From NCBI RefSeq assembly GCF_963576545.1, contig NC_083653.1, positions 14,233,358 to 14,297,357 on the forward strand: a stretch of 64,000 nt of DNA. The letters run 5' to 3'. The stretch is from Limanda limanda (Eukaryota > Chordata > Actinopteri > Pleuronectiformes > Pleuronectidae). The first letter of the stretch is position 1. Each line of letters begins with the position of its first letter. A program made the position numbers and the translations under genes. Positions 26,705-38,465 of the stretch are shown in pieces. The notes under the pieces were generated by a model. It saw only the letters and a list, made by a program, of their open reading frames with translations, had not been told where the DNA came from and ran no database searches.

Positions 26705-27985
26705 TAGATGAGAGTAAAAGCCGGAGAGATCCTACAACAAGCAAGAGAGGAAGACTACAGTTAATGTATCACCAAGTCTACTAATATCTGTGGTTCAACT
26801 GACATACCTTTTCTGAATTTTTCATTCTGTAAAATAAGAATTTAAATATTTATATATAATAAAGGACAGAAAAATTGCCAAATATCAGAAAACAGACACA
26901 AATATGATATGTCTGTGTAACAGCTGCTGACTTTTATACGCCATCTAATAAATTGGTCTTGTTTATGGAAAAACAGGTGATGCACATTGAATTAATATAA
27001 TGTTCTATTGTTTGCCAGCTCATTACAATAGAGAACTTTTTGGGTAGCTGTCAGGACCATGTTGTGAGATTTTTCAAGGCTTTGGTGAGATCTTGTGGTT
27101 ACTTGTGGACAGTGTTACACATTGATGAGCAGAATGCATTCATATTATTTATATTCAACTGTAAAAGGTACATTATAGTGGTGATTACTGTTTGTAATCA
27201 CAATACTGGGTGACCGACCAGAGAAACAACACCACACTGAGAGAATGTGTGAATGTTCAGCATGACCTATTAATAACAAATAACTAAATAATACAACTAT
27301 TGTTTTTGCTTTAAACACTGACTAAATGTATTTTTATTCACCTTCTCACCTCATGATCTGACAGGTTAGCGATGATTTGCAAGTAATTCAAATCATCAGT
27401 AAACAAAGTGTGAGTAATTAGAGAAGCGTTGTCGTTAAACACATTAAGACATCTTTAAGAAATCAAGCCAGTAAATAATATAGACAGTATGAAAACTGCT
27501 TGTGTTGAAAATGATCACTCGCTAATGTTATACCTCCTGACGCAATTACACTACATTCAAACATTTTCACAGAAATTCAAGCAATTATTAGGTAGCTTCC
27601 CCATTGTTAATGAACATAATACAAACATTCTCGGTCTACAGCACAAATAAACCTCTATAATTCAGTCCGGAATATTTCAGTCACAAAAGAGACGGCAGAG
27701 ACCTCAATCCCAATCAAAAGAAGTGTTCAGAAACAACACAAATGTTCGGAAGAGGAAAAAATCTCAGCTGAGTGCTCCTGAGGTGACAACGGAACCAGTC
27801 GTTAATGCTCTTACTCACTGTAATTGACTGTGATCTTTTATTTCCCTTGAAACATGTTGCAGATGAAAGATGGGAATGGACTTCGCTATTTCAAACATTT
27901 AAAATGCAATATTGCGATGAAGACATTGGCACAGCATATCCCAGCCCATCTAAAGTGTGCAATGGTGACTTAAAGGAGACAAAGT
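26705..27985. other. Unannotated AT-rich stretch
   Basis: No repeat family or exon recognised. A short hairpin (gtgattac/gtaatcac) occurs near 27185. Confidence 0.4.
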
Positions 27986-27989
27986 GTAT

Positions 27990-28328
27990 CACTTTCCTCA
28001 ATCCGTCCACTGCTGCACCTCCTCTTTTCAGCCTCTGTCTGAAACATATGGTTTTAACAGCTGTCTCTTTGCTCTGATTGTCCAGCTGGCCCACTGTGTT
28101 GTGATTGGTCGGCCGCTCCCGGCATGCATAAGACATGTACTGTATAACTCTCGCTTTACCTGGTTTTGTTAAGGTGCAGGCAAAGCTAGATGTGCATTAT
28201 GGGGTATTTTGATGTCATACCCCAAAAGTCTCAGCCACAGTTCTGACAAGTTGTTTCTAGGAGCTTTTACATACATAAAAAACCTGTAATATAGAGGAAG
28301 TAAAAACTTAAAAGGCATAATTTCCTCC
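27990..28328 (+). mobile_element. Fish MITE, copy 1 (5'-truncated)
   Basis: Shares ordered blocks with 60039-60515: 'cagcctctgtct-aaac', 'ctgtctctt', 'gtgattggtc', 'gctttacctg', 'tgcattatg', and a terminal 'aaa-gcata-tttcctcc'. This is the fish family with a 'CTGTCTCTTT...GATTGGTC' core. The left terminal repeat is missing, and the right terminus lies about 100 bp from the tandem duplication at 28433. Confidence 0.65.
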
Positions 28329-28432
28329 TCAAAATCCCACGTTGCTTTGTATAACACCATATCCCTGGGTAGAATTTGAACTCCTTGGTCACCACTTTCC
28401 TTTGTTAGCAGCTTTTAGCATATCTTTTCCAA

Positions 28433-28796
28433 CTACTCTAATACGCCGTTTGTTTGAGCACCCCATGAGGTACAGATAAGTGGGATTTTTCTGACGTGAG
28501 ATAAAGCTCTTTGCCTGTTCTTTTGAATGCTTCCTTTCAAGGTGGTTGAATTTGACATATCACCTCCAGAAGGGACGACCATTGCCAAGCAAACCACTTT
28601 CACGTTCATTTTTATAAGCAGCTTCTCGTCAGCCATGTTGTTAACTCATGTTGAATTGCCTTTCAAATACATCACTAATGTAGGAGAACTTTGGAGCGAA
28701 ATGTGTTGTAATTTGACAATCACCATCTATTGTGTTGGTTTGTGAATGTCGCGTGAAACTGTGTTATTAGGGTAGACCAAATGTAAATGTCAGGAA
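28433..28796. repeat. Tandem duplication, copy 1 (365-bp period)
   Basis: Repeated almost perfectly at 28798-29161. The one difference I found is C at 28446 versus G at 28811. Each copy holds a minus-strand 67-codon frame starting MADEKLLIK in a good Kozak context (aacaacATGG) and a plus-strand 72-codon frame. Neither matches a family I know. The unit may be part of a transposon adjoining the MITE at 27990-28328. Confidence 0.95.
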
Positions 28797-28797
28797 T

Positions 28798-29161
28798 CTA
28801 CTCTAATACGGCGTTTGTTTGAGCACCCCATGAGGTACAGATAAGTGGGATTTTTCTGACGTGAGATAAAGCTCTTTGCCTGTTCTTTTGAATGCTTCCT
28901 TTCAAGGTGGTTGAATTTGACATATCACCTCCAGAAGGGACGACCATTGCCAAGCAAACCACTTTCACGTTCATTTTTATAAGCAGCTTCTCGTCAGCCA
29001 TGTTGTTAACTCATGTTGAATTGCCTTTCAAATACATCACTAATGTAGGAGAACTTTGGAGCGAAATGTGTTGTAATTTGACAATCACCATCTATTGTGT
29101 TGGTTTGTGAATGTCGCGTGAAACTGTGTTATTAGGGTAGACCAAATGTAAATGTCAGGAA
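28798..29161. repeat. Tandem duplication, copy 2 (365-bp period)
   Basis: Second copy of 28433-28796, head-to-tail with 1 bp between units. The substitution at 28811 changes Gly to Ala in the short minus-strand frame. The near identity implies a recent event, or an assembly artefact from collapsed or duplicated reads. Confidence 0.95.
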
Positions 29162-32100
29162 ATGTCAGAATCTCTACGATTGTCAGCGTCTCAAAGAACG
29201 TTTAAGATCTAAAATGATCAGACAACACCTTGAATGAAAACTCTTTTTCCATAGGAAGAAATAGGAAGTGACTGGCCAGCTAAGATCAGCCCACGGAACA
29301 AGGTATTGGTATTCATGTGAGTGTCCAGCAAACTAATGCCTCTCATTTGTACCTAAGGTGCATCATAAGTGGCAGTCTTTACCCCGGCGATCTGGCTCTT
29401 TGACTTCAAAGGGTGGCGTGAAGAAAGATCCTATTATTCTACTGCAGCAGAAATCATTAGACTCCAAATCTCTGATGTGGCTGTTGAGGAAAGCGAGTGC
29501 GAAATTAATGCTTAGCCACTGTACCACTCCTGTCCCGCTCTGAATACAGTGTCTCCCTCTCCCCCTTGTATCTGCAGGAGTATGGGAGAGAGCAGGAAGA
29601 GAGAGGGTGGATGAACGGTCTCACAAGAATTAGCTTATCCAACATGAAAGCTAACGCCTGTCGTGAAAAATGGCATTTGCCACTCAAGTCCTAAGGTCAG
29701 AAATGCCTTTAAAATTAACATAGTTTTCCCTCTTCCCCCGTAAAAAATCCCCCATATAATGTTCTGCAAGATACGATACATAAAAAGTACAGTGGCTGGA
29801 TACCAAAGATTGCTAAAATAAAGTAATTGATAAAGGCTCACAACAAGGCCACATATTTTTCTAAAAGTTTGATCCTTGTTTCTCGTTTTGAAATATGTGG
29901 CTCGGCTGTAAGTACACCTGTCCATGTTTGTGATTGGTCATACACAGTAAACCCTTCCCCTTTATAAGTTTGACTTACCGAGTTGATAACCAGCTTCGAA
30001 AAAAGATCGGATCTTAGTCTTTAACTTTCCTCGCCCTGTCTTCCTCTCTACTGGTTTTACTGGTTCCTGTTGCATACTCAAGTTATGCTGTTGATTCCAC
30101 TTTGTTGTAACAAAGTGAGAAAGTTGTGTTTTTTATGGCATTGGCTGTGTATTATAAAGTCTTTATTGGCATTCGCAGATGGTGGAGTATGAATTCATAT
30201 TCATGCAATGTATAAACCACATAAATACATACCATTTTTTATTTAGCAGTAAATACCTCATGTCTGTGATAAAACAATATGACAGAACAGTGCATATATT
30301 ATTATCCTGTTTCCTTACCTTCTGTACTTTATACTCCCTCTGTGATTGTGCTTCTCCATATCAGTTGATGTTTGTTTGATGTGTATCCTTGTTTATATCC
30401 ATGTGACATTTCCTTCTATGACATAAAATACAGTTGACTGCAGTACAGCTAAAAAAAGATCAGTTGTTTAATGTATTAATGTAAGCCAAGTCACTTAAAA
30501 GCTGAGCCGCTGCTCTATTTACCAAGTGACAGTTCTTTCTGCTCTGGACATGAATATTAATTGAGCATAACGATATATAAACCACACACAAACCAAGGCT
30601 AACACTTATAGCACATCTTGTTTAAGGGCGTCGTTGAACAAAAAAGTGCAGACTCATTGACGTCCGTGTGCAAAGACTGACTCAACATGTTATGGTTTGG
30701 ATCTTTCTGCTGCCACATGAGTAATTTTGCATTTAGTCAAAATAAGAATTATATTTTCATTTGGAAATTCCTTGATTTTATTAAAAACATAAGACTGGTC
30801 TTATTCTTTATATTTCTTATCGTCATCAAGTCCCATGAAACACAGAAAACCAACAATTAATGTATTCAGTGTAGCCAGGGTCTGATATTGCTTCTTCCTC
30901 TGTGCCACAGACACATCAATAAGCCTCACTGTTGCAATGAGTGACATGTTACTTTATTGAGATGAACATTTGCACGGTAGCTCTGACTAGGGAAGCGAGT
31001 GCCATTGTAGTTCACTCCCTGTGACTAGATTTTGTATTTTTTTGCAGAAAGGCCACACATCCGTATATTTTTAGTTTCATTTTCAGTGCTTCAGATTCAA
31101 ATAATATAAGAAGAATAGTTAACAAAGGTGCCGCCACGAGCGAAGCAATTAGATACAGAGCTGCAGTCTGACTGAACCCTAAATCTTCTCTCGTCTTACT
31201 TTTTCCATCATGGATTCCCAGAACACATAATAAATGCTTTAACAATGAAAGCCATTTCAGAATCATACATTTAACTTCTGTACTGAGCCAAGGAGTTCAC
31301 CTGATGTGAAGAGAGAGGCAGCAAATTTAAAGCAGCATAATATCCAGCACTTTAAGCCCAGCATTCACCTGTGTAGTCTATTTGTTTGTGAGACAGTCAG
31401 GACTTAGGTTGAAACTAATTGTGTTGATAAATTGTTGAGAGCCAGCCACCCGCTGATTAAAACAGGCATTAGGGAACAAACTGGCGTGCTCGGGTCAAAT
31501 GGAAAAATGGCTTTTTTAAAATCCACAGCACTTCATTTGCCAACACCAGAGAACAGCTAAAAAGCTGCAGGCAGGGTTCCTCTGCCAGGACTGGAGATAA
31601 TACAAAACTGTTCCGTGCCATTAGATACACCAAGCCAATGTGTAACAGTGTCGCAGCGTGAGTGAACGTGCCAGTCATTAAGGTGACGAGCAGCATCTCA
31701 TCAATCTTCATCAATAGATACAGTCCAAAAGACAGGTGAGAAGCAGAATAGGCAGCCCGGTGGTGGTAACAGACACTACGGCTGCAGTACATGATGAGAT
31801 ACAAGTTTGGCATCTTTAATAGACTCTGCGATAGCTGCTGACAATATGTAAGCTCAGCTCCATGCAGCGCTACTCAGGTTTTTCTGCCTGAACTAGCTTG
31901 CAGGCTTTGTCATTAATATTCAGCAAACGAGACTTGAATGCCAGCTATCATTTTGGAAGATAAGGTATTACATAAGTAAAATACTGATCACTCTGCAAGA
32001 ATTATTAGCAAGATTTTTTAACTTTATTTCCCCATTTCCAGTAACAAGTATACTCCTCTGCTACTTTACTTCCTACACCTGAAAAAGTTGCTGTTGATAT

Positions 32101-32499
32101 TCTTTCCAGGCAACAGCAAACCACAAAGTAAAACCAAACCTTTGAAAAATGTATGACTGAAACATCATTCACTTCGATCCTTAATTCCTAGCCTACGCTA
32201 CATACCTCCTTTCTGGTAAGTGCACACATACATCAAAGGACTGCATAAAACAGCCAAGGACCTATAAATCATGCAGTGAGACACATTCTCAGTGCTGCGG
32301 TCTATATGCTTTTGTCCTCCATATCTACCATCTCTCTCAAGCAATATTTCATGTAGGCCCCTCTAATGTATGTGCACAAATATTACACGATAATATTGCC
32401 ACATACTGTTTCTAAATCTGGAGTCTCATGTATTTATTAAAGCGGCAATAAATGTGTCTCAGAATTTGGACTCAAGGTTAAACGACAATGACGTGTAAG
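29162..32499. other. Mostly single-copy-looking DNA
   Basis: No exon is supported. At 29930-29970 a CCAAT-type box (gattggtca) is followed 25-30 bp later by ctttataag, a weak promoter-like arrangement on the plus strand. 31430-31990 contains enhancer-like words but no strong case. Confidence 0.35.
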
Positions 32500-32590
32500 G
32501 TTTACAGTAATAATAATAATAACTTGAATTCATACTGCGCCTTTCAAGAGACCCAAGGACACTTGTATTGCATAATAGAATGGACCTGCA
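32500..32590 (+). repeat. Short dispersed repeat with (TAA)n
   Basis: (TAA)n at about 32505-32522 is followed by 'gcgcctttcaagagaccca' and 'aggacactt', a short signature common in fish repeats. Confidence 0.5.
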
Positions 32591-32599
32591 TGTCTGGTT

Positions 32600-33110
32600 G
32601 AGGCTTAACCTTGCCTTGGTTTCCACAGATGCAAAAAAAACTAAATTTGGCTGAATTCCAATATTTATTTTTTATCAATCAGGCTTCTCTTTATCATAAC
32701 AAACTGACTGGAAGCCACTGTGCGAGATTCATTAGCGGAATGAAGACCCCGCAATTCCAAAGCAGCCTTTTCAAAAGCAAATTCGTGAGTGCATATTGGC
32801 TGCAGAAGTCTGAGAGATTGTTGGTAAATTGTTTTGCAGATGAAATGGGCAGGTGACAGGAAGCAAAGGAGCATATCGCCGCGCTACATCTCCCCCTCGG
32901 AGCACCTCGGTATTGGCCCCTCTATCTGATAGAAGGTCTCTCCTTCCACTGCGCTGACGGTCCCCACAAGAGGAGAGCGCTCAGCTCCAACTCCAAAGAC
33001 TTTCCCATTATGTAAATTATTTTCCCGGCAGAAAAGCTCCGAGCCCGGTGCCCATCAATTCAGCGGGGCCTCCAGTTTGAATACATGCGTTTCCTTCCTC
33101 CCCTTCCGCC
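32600..33110. promoter_or_regulatory. Candidate conserved non-coding element
   Basis: Non-repetitive segment with words such as TTCATTAGCGG, CCCATTATGTAAATTATTTTCC and CCATCAATTCAGCGGGGCC, and a sharp change from AT-rich to GC-balanced sequence. It looks enhancer-like. No coding frame is supported. Confidence 0.28.
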
Positions 33111-33902
33111 TCTACCCCTCCAATTCCTCCCTCCATACTTCTGAAAGGGCCTATTTCGGATGCATAGAGCTAGTGTTCACATTGCTGTGGTGGGGGAATA
33201 CAAAGAGCTCTTACCCAATCAATTTATACAACCTCCTTTGAAGAGTATGCTTTTTCTCTATGGTGGGGAGTGAAATTATACAAATGTATGGGGAATACCA
33301 GCTGTAAAAAGTAAGTACTCCTACAGCCCCACGGGTTGTTTAGAGTGACGGCATTGCCATTCCGAATGCATACATCGCACCAGGGTATATAAATAAACTT
33401 CCCCAACACATTTTATTAACTTCTAAGATGCCCTGAAGGTGTGTGGCCTTAAAACCTCACCATTGCTTAATCCTCTTTTCTGCAGAAAATTCCTGGAGTA
33501 AGACCATCAAAAATATCTTTATTCTCTGCATTGCCACTGGCACTGAGTCCATCTGCAAGCTCTGTACAGAGTGAGCAGCATTAAGGCTATTTTTATATTT
33601 TCGCCCATACGTATGTGAGTATACAGTTAGAAGTCCATCTAATATGCAGCAGAAATACAATTTATAAAAAGGTTACCACCTAACTTGTTTTTGGCATCAA
33701 CACTGCAGTTGTTTTACAGACAGGGACCTCATGAGCCTGCTTGCCTTAAGCTACAGTTTCCTGTGAAGGCGAAGCTCGTACTTTCAAACCTGTTGCCAGC
33801 CCACTCCAGCTGTGGGCAAAAAACAACAACTAGCAGATGCTAATACTTGCTCCACCTGCAGGCAGTGTATGCAGTTTTCTTATGTTGAGCTTTATTATTA
33901 AA
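33111..33902. other. Unannotated stretch
   Basis: No repeat family or exon recognised between the candidate element and the LTR. Confidence 0.4.
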
Positions 33903-34320
33903 CCAATGTTGTGCAATAATGGTTAGGAGTGATACCATAAGCTAGTGTGCCTTTAGGCGTTCAATAAATGTGGTTATCAAAAATAGAAAATAAAACATTA
34001 ATATTTAACATATTAATATTAAATCATAACTTTAGTTTGACTAAGTTCTCGCGGGGCACCACCCTTCATAGAAGGGAAAGATAGCCAATTTATTGATTAA
34101 GATCAGTCTCATTTAGATCTAGTTCAATTAGAAATCTTAATATTTACTATTAAAGACTATATAATGAACAGTTAAGGTTTATAGAGTTCTTGACAGTGTA
34201 GAGGTTGGCAAACTTCACTTATGCAACATTAATGACAGGACAAGGTTAAAAGAAAGCATTTATTATAAACATAATAAGTCTAAAACACCAATTACTAAAC
34301 AATATACTAACTAATAAAGA

Positions 34321-34360
34321 TGTGTGTGTGTGTGTGGGTGTGTGTGTGTGTGTGTGTGTG
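34321..34360 (+). repeat. (TG)n microsatellite inside the putative LTR
   Basis: TG array with one G interruption (near 34337), nested in the putative LTR. Confidence 0.95.
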
Positions 34361-34797
34361 AGGGTCTCGCTGGTGGCTAACAAAGAGAGTCACACCTTCC
34401 TGTGATCTTTTAAGATCTCTAAGCTAGCAGGGCCCCCCCCTCCTTCTGGTCGGGGGACGTAGCTAAGTAGGTGAAGAGATATGCGGGGTCTGTGAGAATG
34501 CTAATCAGAAAATGGCAGGGTCTTTGTAGAGCCCAACTCACATTAACCTTGATTTAACTTGTAACACAATATCACCACATATATCAAACTTATAAACACC
34601 ACACAGAATCAATTAAACAGTCTTGCTTAGCCTAGTAAAATTATTAAGCCCAGCTAATGTTACCAGTCCAAGGACAGGGAGAAAGTTGCTGTGCAGTTCG
34701 GGTAGCAGTTCTGGCTTTTGAAGTCTCTGGTTCGTGTGGTCTCTGCTTCCGCGGTTCTGTTGAGCTGTGCAGTTCAGTTGCTTATTGAATCTGTAGT

Positions 34798-34804
34798 TCT
34801 TACC
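34798..34804 (-). promoter_or_regulatory. Splice-donor-like site CAG/GTAAGA
   Basis: On the minus strand CTGCAG is followed by GTAAGAAC, a near-consensus 5' splice site about 250 nt downstream of the predicted start of transcription. It would make a short untranslated leader exon driven by the TATA box at 35081-35087. Confidence 0.4.
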
Positions 34805-35080
34805 TGCAGGACACCGAGTCGCTGCAAGGAGTTTAGAAGAAGCTTGAGATGCGTGGAGGTTTTCTTGAGAAGATGAGCTGGAAGCTCGACCTTTGCCCTC
34901 CGGTTGTTGGATAGAGAAGATCTGAGCTGGAGGAATCCGGTTCCTCCACTCGCCGATGCAGGAGGAAAGGCCAGCGGCCTGCTGTCCTCAGTGGTGGTCG
35001 GTGGAGAAGAGCGCTGCTGGAGCAGCCTTCGGCCCTCCGAGGGATTGGAGAAAGAGGAAGACTTTGGGGAAGCCTTGATC

Positions 35081-35130
35081 TTTTATAGACCCGGTTGCCC
35101 CTTGGTCATGGGACCAGACTGACCAATTGG
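35081..35130 (-). promoter_or_regulatory. CCAAT plus TATA core promoter
   Basis: On the minus strand CCAATTGG (35130-35123) precedes TATAAAAG (35087-35080) by about 36 bp, a standard pol II arrangement with transcription expected to start near 35055. Promoter activity is not shown by sequence alone. Confidence 0.5.
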
Positions 35131-35176
35131 AGTTGACCCTGGTAGATATTCGCACCTATGTGCGAAGATGCTGAAA

Positions 35177-35304
35177 CAAAGGGGACATGTTGCCTCCTGG
35201 GAGTTTGAGTTATTTGACCTTCTCAGGACAAAGAGAACACGTTGCACTCTGGGAGATTGCGTATTCTCCAGCCCATGCGGCTTGTCAGGACAAAGGACAT
35301 GTGC
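35177..35304 (-). repeat. Imperfect direct repeats upstream of the TATA box
   Basis: Three related blocks begin with CAAAG at 35177, 35229 and 35291. The first two share 'caaag-g-aca-gttgc-ctgggag-ttg' over about 32 bp, and the third is shorter. They resemble U3 enhancer repeats. Confidence 0.6.
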
Positions 35305-35462
35305 TTTCAGGTTTTTACTTCGAATACAGGCCTGAAAGAGAGACCTGCCTTTTTGCATAAAAACCATGTCCCAACACCAACTCAAAGCCACCTTTTTCTG
35401 ATGCTGCTGTTATTTTTCTTGCATTTTGTTTTGTTGGTAGAAGTTTGACATTCAAAAGTGAG

Positions 35463-35700
35463 GTCATGTATGACCATAGACTGTGTATAAAGATGGACGA
35501 CTAAAATTAAGCCAAAGCGTCTGTCGATCGTCACCTGGTGGCTTGCTGCAGTTTAGGTAATTTTCAGGTTTTGCCTCTTAAAAAGTCAAAGTACACGTCA
35601 AATATGTTTTTCTCAAAGATGGCTTTTGTTATTTGAGGTAATTCTTGTCACATTTATGTTTGTTCAAGTGCTAATTGACTAACTGACTCAGGATTGTTTG
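35463..35700 (+). repeat. Dispersed fish repeat ('agactgtgtataaagatggacg')
   Basis: Starts with 'ccatagactgtgtataaag' then 'atggacgac', and continues with 'cacctggtggcttgctgcag', 'aaatatgtttttctcaaaga', 'tggcttttgt' and 'gttcaagtgctaattgact'. These are consecutive blocks of a well-spread fish repeat. No terminal repeats were identified. Confidence 0.6.
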
Positions 35701-37935
35701 AGAATGTGTATCGGTGCAAGAACTCTGGAGAAGTTTTAAAGTGTAATACATCTGTATATACTGTCTTATATAAATGACAATTTTATACAAAGAAAATAAA
35801 AATAAAAAATAGCTCAAAAACCTTTAGAGGTGGAATTCTCTAGGCACCTTGCGATTCTATTTGAAGGTGTTTCAGAGGCCTACGATTTGATGATAAAACG
35901 ATTATCGACGCATCCAAGAATTTTCTGTTCATTATTTATTTAGTTTTTATCACTGTGTGACTAGAGGTGTGCGTCTTCCCTAGTCTCATGATTTGTGCTT
36001 TAAAAAAATGTATTTTAGACTATAACTGTTATTACAAGCGTGCTTTAATTTACAAAATAAGGTTTTTAATTAAAATATTTGACTTTGACAGCAAGTCTGC
36101 AACAGTGGTTACTGCTCTCCACATTTATTTTACATTCATTTACTTGTGTGCTCCATCTTAAGCCTTTACTGTATCGGGTTGCCCCACCGGGCCAAGTGTA
36201 AAGTGAGTACAGGTCAGCGGGAGAGAGGAGGGAGGAAACTCAGACAGGACACTCTGACATGGTAGAATAGGACTGGACCTTTAATGTGCGTCTGTCCTGA
36301 TTGTAAAGCAGCAGTGGTTATGATTACACGCGTCAAGATTAACTGCACAAAATATCCACATATAATAGACACTTCAATATTTTGGATGAGGAGTCTGGAA
36401 AATCCTTCAGATGGTTCAGAAAGATATTTTTCAAATAAATATCTCAACGATAAATAAAACCAACTCTGGGTTTTGATCTCAACCTTGATCTTCCAAGTAT
36501 AAACGTTAGTTCTTCCTCCAAGTAAACAATAAAGGTGGCGAGCTTTAGTTAGTCAGTTGGCAGTTAGAGGCATTTGGGGAATAGCTATAATGAAGGCTGT
36601 TACCGGGGCTTTTGGAGGACTGACAACTGCACAGACTGCAGGTCAGATACAAACTTCGGTTATTTTCTTGTGCTGCCAGAGGTGTTGTGTGCCGGGTCAG
36701 TGTAGGTGAATGAATGTCATCAATTGAAAGAATGAAAAGGATTATATTGGCAGAGACAGATGTATACTGAAACCTCAGCAGGAAATGATGACAGGGTTTC
36801 AGTCGGATGATATTGTCTGGAACTAATTTCAGACCCTTTGCTTGAGCATCACTATACGTCAGACCCAAGCCATAAGCCATGCCTGATTGTGCACCAAAAG
36901 GAATCTCCTATTGAATTTACTAAAATGTGACAGATATCAGTTTAATATATAATATGTAGAATAGGCTAAATGGAAGAGTTGATCAGATTAAGCAAAAACG
37001 GCAATGGAATTTCTGGAAGCTGACTTCACGGCTTTCACTGGTCTGGAAGTTCTACCAAGTTTCTGAAAACAAGACAGTAAATCTGCATTTTCAGCATTCT
37101 GAGAAAATCCCTCTGAGACGAAAACAACCGAAACAATATACATACCACGAACCTCACACATTTGAAGGTTGGTCACATAAAGAAAATTTTGTTTTTTTTT
37201 AAGGGAGTTAGAGAGAGTGGTAACAAATAACAACCAAAGTAGAAGAATTCATCGACCTGAACATCAGCTGCTTTCTGTCGTGGAAAAAAAAGAGATCAGA
37301 AAACTACCTGGATCCATGCCTCACTCCTCCAGTGCATTAATATTTCACAGATTTATAGTTGTATCAGTCATACCCAACAAACAGATATGTACGTGTACAT
37401 GTTGACAGCCTTATGAAAAACAACATCCAAGGTTTGAGAAAACAACAGACAGTGTCATTCGGTCTGAACGCCTGTATACCAACACTTCGACCCTCCATCC
37501 GAGGTGAGAAAACTTCATTCATAAATTCATCCCTTCCTGTGTGTGTGCATGTGTGTCACTCGCTCTGTGAATTATAGAGCACACAAAGAACAAGGAAAAA
37601 TGTGTAATGAAAACATAATGATTCAAGATTCAATATTAATTGAGAAAGTCTTTAGCAAATTTTTTTACTCTAGTTGGCTCTCCAGTTATACCATCTAACT
37701 AAGTTTTGTATTAAGGAAAAGAAGATGTTGCTTAACAAGGTAAAAAAAAAGAGGGCTTTGGAAATATATGCATAAAAAATCCTGTAAGTTTCTCTTTCAG
37801 GCAGGGGTGATTCATTTCAATCTAAAAAAGTAAAATAAAGCAATGCACTCTATGTTGGCTTGTCTAAAGCATGGCAATGATAGAACCTGCACCTTTGCAC
37901 TGCAGCACACTGGCCTATCTCAGGGTGACTTAAGG
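35701..37935. other. Unannotated stretch
   Basis: No exon, RNA gene or named repeat recognised. Confidence 0.4.
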
Positions 37936-38465
37936 CTGCAGCACACTAGAGGATTATCAGGCCGATTTTGGACCTGATTTGACCCTTCCAACAATCGCAG
38001 GGGAGTTCCCGACAGGAGCCTACTTACTGCCCAAATAATCCTGAAGTGTGAGGACTTTACAAAATCTTTATGCTACCGATTTCCAATCTCTAATCGTAAA
38101 TATCAAAATATAGATTTTTACGATGATTGGCTCCGACAGAGCCCTGCGATAGAGAGAGCAACGAGTAGCGACTAAAAACAACAATATTTTTCCAACGCCC
38201 CTTAAGCTGGCGCGGCAAAATGCTTTTTCAGCCACGATTTTGGTCCTCCTCCATATTTATTTTTCTTCTGAAGTCACGTTCAATCACACAAGTGCTCCAC
38301 ACCCCCGTTCAGTAGTTGCTCCTAAAAGTTGTTTGCCAACCACCATATAGAACCTGAAGAAGAAGATAACGCGAGTTTCTGTGGGATTTCAAGTCTCTGG
38401 AATCGTTTCCTATGATTCCTGGTGATTGACCTGATTGTAGCATCCTCATTCTGTACCTGCCTGCA
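37936..38465. mobile_element. Probable MITE
   Basis: The segment begins 'gcagcacactagaggattat' and has blocks typical of a fish MITE: 'ccgattttggacctgatttg', 'aagctggcgcggcaaaatgc', 'tgtttgccaaccaccatata', 'gaagaagaag'. The far end (inverted) reads 'gtgcaggcaggtacagaat' then 'gaggat...atcagg', weakly matching the left end. The terminal repeats are therefore degenerate and the edges approximate. Confidence 0.45.

Larger units (their letters stand above)
33907..35376 (-). mobile_element. Probable solo LTR of a retroelement
   Basis: Read on the minus strand, the element starts TGTTGGGACATGG and ends GCACAACA, giving 5-bp inverted ends (TGTTG/CAACA). It is flanked by CCAA on both sides (33903-33906 and 35377-35380), a 4-bp target duplication in the retroviral/LTR range. 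Inside, in order, are imperfect enhancer-like direct repeats, a CCAAT box, a TATA box, a splice-donor-like site and AATAAA words. No gag, pol or env-like sequence is present, so it would be a solo LTR of about 1.47 kb. Alternatives are a Ginger-type DNA element, which also has TGT ends and short duplications, or coincidental ends around a promoter. Family not known to me. Confidence 0.5.

Noticed and set aside
29925..29975. CCAAT-like and TATA-like words forming a possible plus-strand promoter
   Set aside because: Words are weak, no downstream donor or exon is evident, and chance occurrence is likely.
34045..34061. Primer-binding-site-like word (minus strand TGGTGCCCCGCGAGAAC)
   Set aside because: It begins with TGG like a retroviral primer site but is not preceded by a CA-ending LTR and does not clearly match a tRNA 3' end I know. 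The LTR boundaries with the CCAA duplication fit better.
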